DNA from: Pseudomonadota bacterium
GTDB taxonomy: Bacteria > Pseudomonadota > Gammaproteobacteria > Xanthomonadales > Xanthomonadaceae
NCBI GenBank assembly: GCA_023386795.1
Contig: JAEWJB010000006.1
Location: forward strand, 1 to 5,420
Direction of reading: 5' to 3'
Length of the DNA stretch: 5,420 nt
Shown here: in pieces, positions 1-5,420 of the stretch
Layout: each line of letters opens with the position of its first letter
How positions within the stretch are numbered: position 1 is the first letter of the stretch
Position numbers and translations under genes: made by a program
Notes under the pieces: model-generated
The model's input: only the letters and a program-made list of their open reading frames with translations
Databases searched by the model: none
Told to the model about the DNA's origin: nothing

Positions 1-184
1 CCGGCACCCCACGCGCCGCGGGTGCGGCCCGGGGAGCGTCGTCGACCACGACCGGGTCGTCGTCGCCCGACGCCGGGCGGGCGATGAGCGGGACGCGGGC
101 GCCGCAGACGGCGCAGGACTCCGCGTCGGGGGCGAGCGGCATGCCGCACGAGGCGCAGCGGGGCGCCGAGGCGCGGGTGCTCAC
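1..184 (-). CDS. Zinc-ribbon protein, N-terminal part only (runs off the left edge)
   Basis: The 61 visible codons start at a GTG and stay open to the window edge. Residues 10-27 form a compact four-cysteine zinc ribbon with two CxxCG knuckles (C10/C13 and C24/C27, each followed by Gly), typical of short zinc_ribbon/DZR-type domains. Residues 40-61 then become an Asp/Ala/Pro-rich low-complexity linker, as often joins such a ribbon to another domain that lies outside this window. The start is chosen because GGAGGA sits six bases upstream and because the ribbon begins at residue 10. The GTG overlaps the TGA of an 11-codon mini-ORF that itself overlaps the PP2C stop, so the gene is probably co-transcribed with the phosphatase. 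Actinobacterial genomes often place PP2C phosphatases beside FHA-domain, VWA-domain and Ser/Thr kinase genes. An FHA-type phosphothreonine reader is therefore a reasonable guess for the missing part, but nothing visible proves it. Confidence 0.75.
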   Translation of the reverse strand, partial: MSTRASAPRCASCGMPLAPDAESCAVCGARVPLIARPASGDDDPVVVDDAPRAAPAARGVP

Positions 185-216
185 GGGCGGTCCTCCGGGA
201 TCGGGTGGGCGGTCAT
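181..216 (-). other. Possible 11-codon mini-ORF between phosphatase and zinc-ribbon genes
   Basis: An ATG at 216-214 overlaps the TGA of the PP2C gene (ATGA) and opens an 11-codon frame, MTAHPIPEDRP. Its own TGA at 183-181 overlaps the GTG of the zinc-ribbon gene (GTGA). The arrangement would let ribosomes leaving the phosphatase re-initiate, cross the next gene's ribosome binding site and end exactly on its start codon, which is a translational-coupling geometry. The purine-rich GGCAGG directly abuts the ATG and is too close to be a normal binding site. Such short frames arise easily by chance, so this is only a candidate leader or coupling ORF with no recognisable peptide function. Confidence 0.2.
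191..196 (-). promoter_or_regulatory. Strong ribosome binding site for the zinc-ribbon gene
   Basis: On the minus strand this reads GGAGGA, a near-perfect anti-16S match, six bases before the GTG at 184-182. It decides the start of the zinc-ribbon gene. It is the clearest Shine-Dalgarno in the window and lies inside the 11-codon mini-ORF, where it encodes part of the Pro-Glu-Asp segment. Confidence 0.75.
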
Positions 217-986
217 CCTGCCACGTCCGGCGCCTCCCGCGCGCCCTGTTCCCGGGTGACGGCCGTCGCGTCCACCACGACCACCGTCACGTTGTCCTGT
301 GCGCCGGCCGCGAGCGCCTCGCGGACCAGCCGCTCCGCGGCTGCGTGCGGGTGCCGCTCGGCGCGCAGCACGGCCTGCACGCGCGCGTCCGGCAGCGCCT
401 CGGTGAGACCGTCGGAGCACACCACCATGCGGTCGCCGCGGCTCACGGGGAACATCCGCAGCTCCGGGTCGACCCGGACCGCACCGCCCCCCAGCACACG
501 GGTCACGACGTGGCGGCGCGGGTGCCGCGCCGCGTCCTTCGCCGCCAGGACGCCCTGCTCGACGAGCTCGGCGACCTCGGAGTGGTCGCGCGTGATCTGC
601 TCGAGGATCCCGCCGGCCATGCGGTACGTGCGCGAGTCGCCGACGTTGAGCACGAGCCAGCACGGCTCGCCCGCGTGCTCGGTGACGACGACGCCGGTGA
701 GGGTCGTGCCGGGCCGCCGCTCCCCCACGGCCGGCAGCGCGCGCACCTGCCGGTGCGCCTCGCGCACCACCCGGGTCACGGTGTCCATGGTCGGCAACGT
801 GCCGGTCAACCGGTCGACGACGACCTCCACCGCCAGCTGCGAGGCGACCTCACCGGCCTCGTGCCCGCCCATGCCGTCCGCGACGAGGAACAGCCCGTCG
901 GCCGCCCACGCGGTGTCCTCGTTGGTCTCGCGCGCCGCCTGGTCGGTGGCGGCACCGGAGCGGAGCCTGACGCCTGCGACCATCAC
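213..986 (-). CDS. PP2C-family Ser/Thr protein phosphatase (soluble, PPM type)
   Basis: The product is a 257-residue metal-dependent phosphatase that would remove phosphate from Ser/Thr of proteins in the cytoplasm, the usual counterweight to bacterial Ser/Thr kinases. The expected PPM motifs appear in order: NED at 22-24, VADGMGGHEAGE at 35-46 with metal ligand D37, VGDSR at 115-119, the TRDHS segment at 132-136, CSDGLTE at 190-196 with D192, and QDNVT at 230-234 with D231. All metal-binding aspartates are present, so it should be active. The length equals the bare catalytic domain. There is no membrane segment or extracellular tail, unlike mycobacterial PstP. GTG at 986 or the adjacent ATG at 983 could start it. 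The upstream GCGGA is a weak ribosome site. Only ten bases separate it from the prenyl synthase, so the two are probably co-transcribed. Downstream lies a zinc-ribbon gene. The protein substrate is unknown. Family assignment is very secure. Confidence 0.95.
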   Translation of the reverse strand: MMVAGVRLRSGAATDQAARETNEDTAWAADGLFLVADGMGGHEAGEVASQLAVEVVVDRLTGTLPTMDTVTRVVREAHRQVRALPAVGERRPGTTLTGVVVTEHAGEPCWLVLNVGDSRTYRMAGGILEQITRDHSEVAELVEQGVLAAKDAARHPRRHVVTRVLGGGAVRVDPELRMFPVSRGDRMVVCSDGLTEALPDARVQAVLRAERHPHAAAERLVREALAAGAQDNVTVVVVDATAVTREQGAREAPDVAG

Positions 987-996
987 CGCGTCCGCG

Positions 997-2004
997 TCAC
1001 GACGCGCGGTCGACGAGTGCGTCGGCGAACGCGACCAGGGCGTCCTTCACGGGCCCGGACGGCAGCGGCCCGAGCTCGGTGACGGCCTGCCGCGCGAGCT
1101 CGACGGCCCGGCGACGCGTGAGGGCGACGACCTCGTGCTCGCGCAGCGCCTCGACCGCGACCGCGAGGTCCGCGTCGGACGTGAGGTCCGAGTCGAGCAG
1201 CGCGACGACGTCCCGGTCGCGGGAGCCGGCCGGCGCCTGGGCTGCGCGTGAGCGCAGCAGGAGCGCCGGCATCGTCGGCACGCCCTCGCGCAGGTCCGTG
1301 CCCGGGGTCTTGCCCGTGACCGAACCGTCCGAGGTGAGGTCGATGACGTCGTCGGCGAGCTGGAACGCGACGCCCACGACCTCGCCGAACTGCGTCACGG
1401 TCCGCACGACGTCGGGGCGGCAGCCCGCGAACATGGCGCCGAAGCGCGCGGACGTCGCGATGAGCGAGGCCGTCTTGTCCGCGAGCACCTGCAGGTAGTG
1501 CTCGACGGGGTCCTCGTCGGGCCGTGGCCCGACGGTCTCGTGCAGCTGGCCCAGGCACAACCGCTCGAACGTCTGCGCCTGGATGCGCACCGCCTCCGGC
1601 CCCAGGCCCGACACGATCGAGGACGCGCGGGCGAACAGCAGGTCGCCGGTGAGGATCGCGACCGAGTTGCCCCAGACCTCGTGCGCGGAGGGCGCGCCAC
1701 GCCGCAGCGGCGCGGAGTCCATGACGTCGTCGTGGTAGAGCGTCGCGAGGTGCGTGAGCTCCACGACCGCGGCCGCGTCGATCACCTCGCGACGGTTGCC
1801 GTCACCGAGCTCGGCCGTCAGCAGCGTGAGCAGCGGGCGCAGGCGCTTGCCGCCGGCGTCAACGAGGTGGCGGGACGCGTCGTGCGCGATCGGGTCGGCG
1901 TACGTCACCGCGTCCCGCAGCAGCTCCTCGACGAGCCCGACACGCCCGGAGAGCCGCTCGGCGAGGGCGTCGTCGTGCAGAGGGAGGGCGAGTGCGGTGG
2001 TCAC
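997..2004 (-). CDS. trans-Polyprenyl diphosphate synthase, long-chain type (likely menaquinone side chain)
   Basis: This 335-residue enzyme of the all-trans isoprenyl diphosphate synthase family would add isopentenyl diphosphate units to an allylic primer. Visible motifs are GGKRLRP at 51-57 (IPP binding), the first aspartate-rich motif DDVMD at 92-96 followed by R101/R102, GDLL at 120-123, K177-T178, FQLADDVID at 214-222 (second aspartate-rich motif) and GKTPGTD at 231-237. The residue five before the first DDxxD is a small Ala (A87), as in E. coli IspB. Bulky aromatics there give C15/C20 products, so a long chain is inferred. The location directly after nuoL-M-N supports a role in making the menaquinone tail. 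In mycobacteria such genes are called grcC, and hepT/ispB-like names also occur. The start is GTG with no Shine-Dalgarno, and a TANNNT box six bases upstream suggests a leaderless mRNA. Exact chain length cannot be read from sequence alone. Confidence 0.93.
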   Translation of the reverse strand: MTTALALPLHDDALAERLSGRVGLVEELLRDAVTYADPIAHDASRHLVDAGGKRLRPLLTLLTAELGDGNRREVIDAAAVVELTHLATLYHDDVMDSAPLRRGAPSAHEVWGNSVAILTGDLLFARASSIVSGLGPEAVRIQAQTFERLCLGQLHETVGPRPDEDPVEHYLQVLADKTASLIATSARFGAMFAGCRPDVVRTVTQFGEVVGVAFQLADDVIDLTSDGSVTGKTPGTDLREGVPTMPALLLRSRAAQAPAGSRDRDVVALLDSDLTSDADLAVAVEALREHEVVALTRRRAVELARQAVTELGPLPSGPVKDALVAFADALVDRAS

Positions 2005-2041
2005 GGGACGAACCTATCCGCACCACGGCCGCAGGACTGAA
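2005..2041 (-). promoter_or_regulatory. Candidate leaderless promoter of the polyprenyl synthase gene
   Basis: The minus strand reads TAGGTT at 2016-2011, matching the actinobacterial -10 consensus TANNNT, followed by six bases and then the GTG start at 2004-2002. Transcription would begin on or next to the start codon, giving a leaderless mRNA, which fits the lack of any Shine-Dalgarno there. The only -35 candidate, TTCAGT at 2041-2036, is weak, with a 19-base spacer, and overlaps the downstream arm of the hairpin. A TANNNT match is easy to find by chance, but its exact spacing from the start in a 97-base intergenic gap makes it credible. Confidence 0.5.
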
Positions 2042-2075
2042 CCGGGAGCGGGCGATGTCCGGTCGCTCCCGGTTC
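2039..2075 (-). terminator. Perfect 12-bp inverted repeat after nuoN, probable transcription terminator
   Basis: GAACCGGGAGCG at 2039-2050 is repeated exactly as its reverse complement at 2064-2075, with a 13-base loop between. It lies 23 bases past the nuoN stop and can form a stable 12-bp stem in the nuo transcript. No run of U follows it on the minus strand, which is common for terminators in high-GC actinobacteria. Closer to nuoN, 2075-2087 forms a further small 6-bp stem with a single-base centre. Because the repeat also touches the -35 area of the next gene's candidate promoter, an operator for a dimeric regulator is an alternative. The repeat itself is directly visible; its role is inferred. 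Confidence 0.6.
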
Positions 2076-2098
2076 GTGCCCGGCACGCCCGGGCCTGC

Positions 2099-3790
2099 TC
2101 ACGGCAGCAGGACCGCCACCGAGGCGATCGCGTCGAGCACGGGCGACGGCGCGACGCCCAGGACGAGCGTCAGCAGCGCGCACACCGCGACCGCGACGAC
2201 CGTCAGGCCCTCGCCGCCGGCGACCGTCGCCCGGGTCGAGCGCTCCGCCTCGGCGGTCGTCACCGCGCTCGCCACGGCCGCCTCACCGTCCGCCGCCACG
2301 CCCTCGTCCGCGAGCGACGACACCTCGGCCCGCGGCGCCTCCACGACGTCGTCGTGCGGCTCGGTGAAGAACATCAGCACGATGATGCGGACGTAGAAGA
2401 ACGCTGCGGCCGCCGACGCCAGGACGCCGACGAGCGCGAGCTGCCACGCCCCGCCCTCGACCGCCGCGGAGAACACCGCGAACTTGCCGACGAACCCGGC
2501 GGTCAGCGGGATGCCGGCGAACGAGAGCAGGAAGAGCGTGAACGTCACGGCGACGACGGGGTGCGAGCGGCCGAGCCCGGCCCACTGCGACAGCCGGGTC
2601 GCCTCACCGAGCACGGCCGGCGCGTCGTCGTCGTCGGTGCCCTGCTCGCGGACCAGCGAGACCAGGCCGAACGCGCCGACCGTGGCCGCGCCGTACGCGA
2701 GCAGGTAGAACAGCACGGCCGTGATCCCGGAGTCCTGCAGCGCGATGACACCGGTGAGGACGAAGCCCGCGTGCGCGACCGACGAGTACGCCAGGAGCCG
2801 CTTGACGTCGGTCTGCACGAGGGCGGCGACCGTGCCGACGACCATCGTGAGGATCGCGACGACCCAGAGGACCACCTCGAGGTCCCAGGCCATGCCGGGG
2901 AGCATGCCGTAGACGACGCGCAGCAGCGCACCGAACGCGGCGACCTTGGTGCACGCGGCCATGAAGCCGGTGACGGGGGTCGGGGCGCCCTGGTAGACGT
3001 CGGGCGTCCACATGTGGAACGGGACCGCGCCGACCTTGAAGAACAGGCCGCCCATGAGCAGCAGCGCGCCCACGACGAGCAGGCCCTCGAGCCCGTTGGG
3101 CGTCGCCGTGGCAGCGGCGATGTCGGCGTACCGCAGCGACCCGGAGTAGCCGTAGAGCAGGCCGATCCCGAAGAGCATGATCGCCGAGACGAAGGCCCCC
3201 AGGAGGAAGTACTTCATCGCGGCCTCCTGCGACAGCAGGCGGCGGCGGCGCGCCATGCCGGACAGCAGGTACAGCGGCAGCGAGAGGACCTCGAGCGCGA
3301 CGAACAGCGTCAGCAGGTCGGTCGTCGCGGGGAAGACCATCATGCCGCCGGTGGCGAAGAGCAGGAGCGGGAAGACCTCGGTCTGCCGCAGCCCCTTGGC
3401 GCGCGCGAGCTCCTCGTAGTCGGAACCGGGCACCGCGGCGGCGGACGGCGCGAAGGCGTCCTCGCCGCCGGTGACGCGGTCGGCGAACACGAGCGTCGAC
3501 AGCAGCGCGAGCAGCGCGACCGTCGCCTGCAGCACGAGCGTGGGCCCGTCGACGACGAGCGAGCCGCCCAGCACGTCGGTCCCGCCCGTGCGCTCGACGC
3601 CGGACCACAGCGCGGCGATCGCGAGCAGGGCGCCGGCGAGCGACGCGAGCGTGAGGACGAGCTGCACGAGACGGCGGCGCGCGGCGGGCACGAAGGCCTC
3701 GACGAGCACGCCGACGACGGCCGCGAGCAGCACGAGCAGCACGGGGACCATGGGTCCCCACGCGATCTCGGGCGCGGTGAAGCCGCTCAC
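2099..3790 (-). CDS. nuoN: NADH-quinone oxidoreductase subunit N (complex I)
   Basis: NuoN is an antiporter-like, polytopic proton-pumping subunit of the membrane arm of NDH-1, which couples NADH oxidation and quinone reduction (menaquinone in most actinobacteria) to proton export. The key charged residues of the family align by motif and spacing with E. coli NuoN: E167 in ALEVLSLPLY, K193 in AMKYFLLGAF, K252 in FFKVGAVPFHMW, K282 in CTKVAAFG and K436 in GFVGKFAVF. At 563 residues it is longer than the E. coli protein (about 485). Extra polar stretches lie at about 107-136, 381-400 and especially 477-527, just before the last membrane helix (about 528-546). The GTG start overlaps the nuoM stop (GTGA), with AAGGGAG six bases upstream, so translation is coupled to nuoM. 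It is the last nuo gene, followed by a hairpin and an unrelated promoter. The charged residues are intact, so the protein should be functional. Confidence 0.97.
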   Translation of the reverse strand: MSGFTAPEIAWGPMVPVLLVLLAAVVGVLVEAFVPAARRRLVQLVLTLASLAGALLAIAALWSGVERTGGTDVLGGSLVVDGPTLVLQATVALLALLSTLVFADRVTGGEDAFAPSAAAVPGSDYEELARAKGLRQTEVFPLLLFATGGMMVFPATTDLLTLFVALEVLSLPLYLLSGMARRRRLLSQEAAMKYFLLGAFVSAIMLFGIGLLYGYSGSLRYADIAAATATPNGLEGLLVVGALLLMGGLFFKVGAVPFHMWTPDVYQGAPTPVTGFMAACTKVAAFGALLRVVYGMLPGMAWDLEVVLWVVAILTMVVGTVAALVQTDVKRLLAYSSVAHAGFVLTGVIALQDSGITAVLFYLLAYGAATVGAFGLVSLVREQGTDDDDAPAVLGEATRLSQWAGLGRSHPVVAVTFTLFLLSFAGIPLTAGFVGKFAVFSAAVEGGAWQLALVGVLASAAAAFFYVRIIVLMFFTEPHDDVVEAPRAEVSSLADEGVAADGEAAVASAVTTAEAERSTRATVAGGEGLTVVAVAVCALLTLVLGVAPSPVLDAIASVAVLLP

Positions 3791-5331
3791 TGGTCACTCC
3801 CTTCGGTACCGGCGGTGGTCGTGGGCGCGACGTCGTCGACGCCGAGCTGGGCGATGCTCTCCTGCGCCGGCGGCCGGACGAGGTCCAGCGCCGGGCCGGG
3901 CACGAACCCGAGGACCAGCATGAGCGCGACCAGCGGGCCGACGACCCACCGCTCGCGAGCGCCCAGGTCGGGCGTCGCCACGAGCTCCGGACGCGACGGG
4001 CCCGTGAAGACCCGCTGGTAGAGCCAGAGCACGTACACCGCGGCGAGCACCACGCCGAGCGTCGCGACGACCGCCGCAGCGGGGTGCCGCGCGAACGTCC
4101 CGACGATGACGAGGAACTCGCTGACGAACGTCGACAGGCCCGGCAGCGACAGCGCCGAGAGGCCCACGACGAGGAACAGCCCCGCGAGCACCGGCACGAC
4201 CTTCTGCAGGCCGCCGAAGTCGACGATCTGCTGCGACTCGCGCCGCGCGGCGAGGAAGCCGACGAGCAGGAACAGCGCACCGGTCGACAGGCCGTGGTTG
4301 ACCATGTAGAACGACGAGCCCGCGACCGACGTCGACGTGAAGGCGAAGATGCCGAGGACGATGAAGCCGAAGTGCGACACCGAGGTGTACGCGACGAGCC
4401 GCATCATGTCCTTCTGGCCGATCGCGAGCAGCGCCCCGTAGATCACGGAGACCACCGCCAGCACGATCACGACCGGCGCGGCCCAGCGGGACGCCGCCGG
4501 GAACAGCGGCAGGCACAGCGTGAGCATCCCGAAGGTGCCGACCTTGTCGAGCACGCCGACGAGCAGCGTCGACGTGCCGGCGGGCGCCTGCTGCGCGGCG
4601 TCCGGCAGCCAGGTGTGGACCGGGAACATCGGCGCCTTGATCGCGAACGCGAGGAAGAACGACCCGAAGAGCCACTTCTCGACCGTCGGGTCGAGCTCGA
4701 GGCCGACGAGGTTCTCGACCAGGAAGCCCTCCGGCCCGCCGGGGCCCTGCAGGTACAGCGCGATGACGCCCACGAGCATGACGAGCCCGCCGGCCAGCGA
4801 GTACAGCAGGAACTTCACGGCGGCGTAGCGCCGCTGGGCGCCGCCGAACGCGCCGATCATGAAGTAGACGGGGATGAGCATCGCCTCGAAGACGACGTAG
4901 AAGAGGAAGACGTCGCGCGCCGCGAACACCAGGACGATGAACGCCTCGAGCAGCAGGACGAGCGCCAGGTAGTGCCGCAGCCGGTCGGTCGGGGCGTCCG
5001 TGGAGCCCTGCTCGCGCCACGCGGCGAGCACCACGAGCGGCACGAGGACGACCGACATGCCGATGAGCGCGAGCCCGACACCGTCGACGCCGAGCGCCCA
5101 CGACACGCCGAGCGCGGGGATCCAGGGGGCGTTCTCGACGAGCTGGTGCGTCGCCGCGTCCGCCACGTCGAAGGCCGTGAACGCCGCGACGGCGAGCAGC
5201 ACCTCCGCCAGGGCGAACCCGAGGGCGACCGTGCGCGCGCGGGTGCGCGCGCCGGCGGGCAGCAGCCACAGGGCCGCGGCACCGACCAGCGGCAGCACCA
5301 CCAGCGCGGTGAGCCAGGGGAAGTTCGACAT
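3787..5331 (-). CDS. nuoM: NADH-quinone oxidoreductase subunit M (complex I)
   Basis: NuoM is the second antiporter-like proton-pumping subunit of the NDH-1 membrane arm, lying between NuoL and NuoN in the complex. The 514-residue product is of normal length and almost wholly hydrophobic. Family landmarks are E149 in YVVFEAMLIPVYF, K173 in AVKFLLYS, K232 in IKAPMFPVHTWLPDA, K263 in LDKVGTFG, SVSHFGF at 317-323 and E405 in TFVSEFLVIVG. These match the functional Glu/Lys pairs of E. coli NuoM (E144, K234, K265, E407). Where many homologues have DAH after WLP, this one has DAA, a variant I recall from actinobacterial NuoM. A hydrophilic tail of about 30 residues follows the last helix. The ATG is preceded by AGGAG at a rather long 11-base distance. 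The gene follows nuoL by 29 bases and shares a four-base overlap with nuoN, so all three belong to one operon. Confidence 0.97.
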   Translation of the reverse strand: MSNFPWLTALVVLPLVGAAALWLLPAGARTRARTVALGFALAEVLLAVAAFTAFDVADAATHQLVENAPWIPALGVSWALGVDGVGLALIGMSVVLVPLVVLAAWREQGSTDAPTDRLRHYLALVLLLEAFIVLVFAARDVFLFYVVFEAMLIPVYFMIGAFGGAQRRYAAVKFLLYSLAGGLVMLVGVIALYLQGPGGPEGFLVENLVGLELDPTVEKWLFGSFFLAFAIKAPMFPVHTWLPDAAQQAPAGTSTLLVGVLDKVGTFGMLTLCLPLFPAASRWAAPVVIVLAVVSVIYGALLAIGQKDMMRLVAYTSVSHFGFIVLGIFAFTSTSVAGSSFYMVNHGLSTGALFLLVGFLAARRESQQIVDFGGLQKVVPVLAGLFLVVGLSALSLPGLSTFVSEFLVIVGTFARHPAAAVVATLGVVLAAVYVLWLYQRVFTGPSRPELVATPDLGARERWVVGPLVALMLVLGFVPGPALDLVRPPAQESIAQLGVDDVAPTTTAGTEGSDQ

Positions 5332-5360
5332 CAGTTCCAGGTCTCCTGTCGGCTCTTCGG

Positions 5361-5420
5361 TCAGCCGCGCACGGCGAGGACGACGACGGCCAGCACGACG
5401 ACGCCGAGCACCATGGCCGC
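5361..5420 (-). CDS. nuoL: NADH-quinone oxidoreductase subunit L, C-terminal end only
   Basis: Only the last 19 codons and the TGA stop at 5363-5361 are inside the window. They encode an unbroken hydrophobic segment of Ala/Val/Leu ending in Val-Arg-Gly, as expected for the final membrane helix at the C-terminus of NuoL. No diagnostic motif is visible in so short a piece. The identity rests on position: an open frame ends here 29 bases before nuoM, where nuoL stands in the standard nuoA-N order. NuoL is the outermost antiporter-like subunit of complex I and carries the long lateral helix. Confidence 0.8.
   Translation of the reverse strand, partial: AAMVLGVVVLAVVVLAVRG

Noticed and set aside
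84..1251. Two overlapping plus-strand frames of 332 and 348 codons opposite the PP2C gene
   Set aside because: The minus strand holds an intact PP2C with every catalytic motif. The plus-strand products are Arg/Ala/Ser/Thr-rich with no recognisable features.
2084..2094. GC-only palindromic bases (GCCCGGGC and surroundings) just after the nuoN stop, as a second terminator or operator
   Set aside because: Short GC palindromes are expected by chance at this base composition. Only the 12-bp repeat nearby is long enough to stand out.
1754..4021. A 755-codon open frame on the plus strand, antisense to nuoN and parts of its neighbours
   Set aside because: It is antisense to clearly conserved coding sequence. 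The product is Arg/Asp/Glu/His/Gln-rich with no domain, as expected when a GC-saturated gene is read on the opposite strand. Stop codons are simply rare here.
2604..4280. A 558-codon minus-strand frame overlapping both nuoM and nuoN
   Set aside because: It is a frame-shifted reading of the two nuo genes, giving Ser/Arg-rich low-complexity protein. The nuo frames have conserved membrane segments and motifs.
5332..5360. A promoter in the 29-base gap between nuoL and nuoM
   Set aside because: I see only a ribosome-binding sequence (AGGAG). The gap is short and there is no TANNNT box at a suitable place, so simple co-transcription is the better reading.

Overview
The window comes from a very GC-rich bacterial chromosome. 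Third-position G/C is almost saturated, several genes start with GTG, and coding is compact and all on the minus strand. These traits, the actinobacterial style of the complex I subunits and a leaderless-type promoter (TANNNT box six bases before a GTG) point to a high-GC actinobacterium. A member of Micrococcales such as the Cellulomonas group is my guess from general resemblance, not from a search.

Read in the direction of transcription (from base 5420 down to base 1), the window holds the distal end of a respiratory complex I (NDH-1) operon. The last 19 codons of nuoL come first, then complete nuoM, then complete nuoN, which overlaps nuoM by four bases (GTGA). These are the three antiporter-like, proton-pumping membrane subunits, in the canonical L-M-N order. 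A 97-base gap after nuoN contains a perfect 12-bp inverted repeat, the probable end of the nuo transcript, and then a probable leaderless promoter.

That promoter would drive a second set of genes. The first is a long-chain-type trans-polyprenyl diphosphate synthase, plausibly the maker of the menaquinone side chain and so of the lipid part of the quinone that complex I reduces. Ten bases later comes a soluble PP2C-family Ser/Thr protein phosphatase. It ends in an ATGA overlap with an 11-codon mini-ORF, which in turn overlaps (GTGA) the start of a cut-off gene whose product begins with a four-cysteine zinc ribbon. The zinc-ribbon gene has the strongest ribosome binding site in the window and runs off the left edge.

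Most of the window is ordinary, well-conserved housekeeping sequence. I see no mobile element, CRISPR array, tRNA or rRNA, and no convincing new system. The points worth a second look are the nuoN/prenyl-synthase junction (hairpin plus leaderless promoter), the nested four-base overlaps around the mini-ORF, the zinc-ribbon gene next to the phosphatase, and a long polar alanine/acid-rich insertion near the C-terminus of NuoN. There is no gene-free stretch longer than 300 bases.
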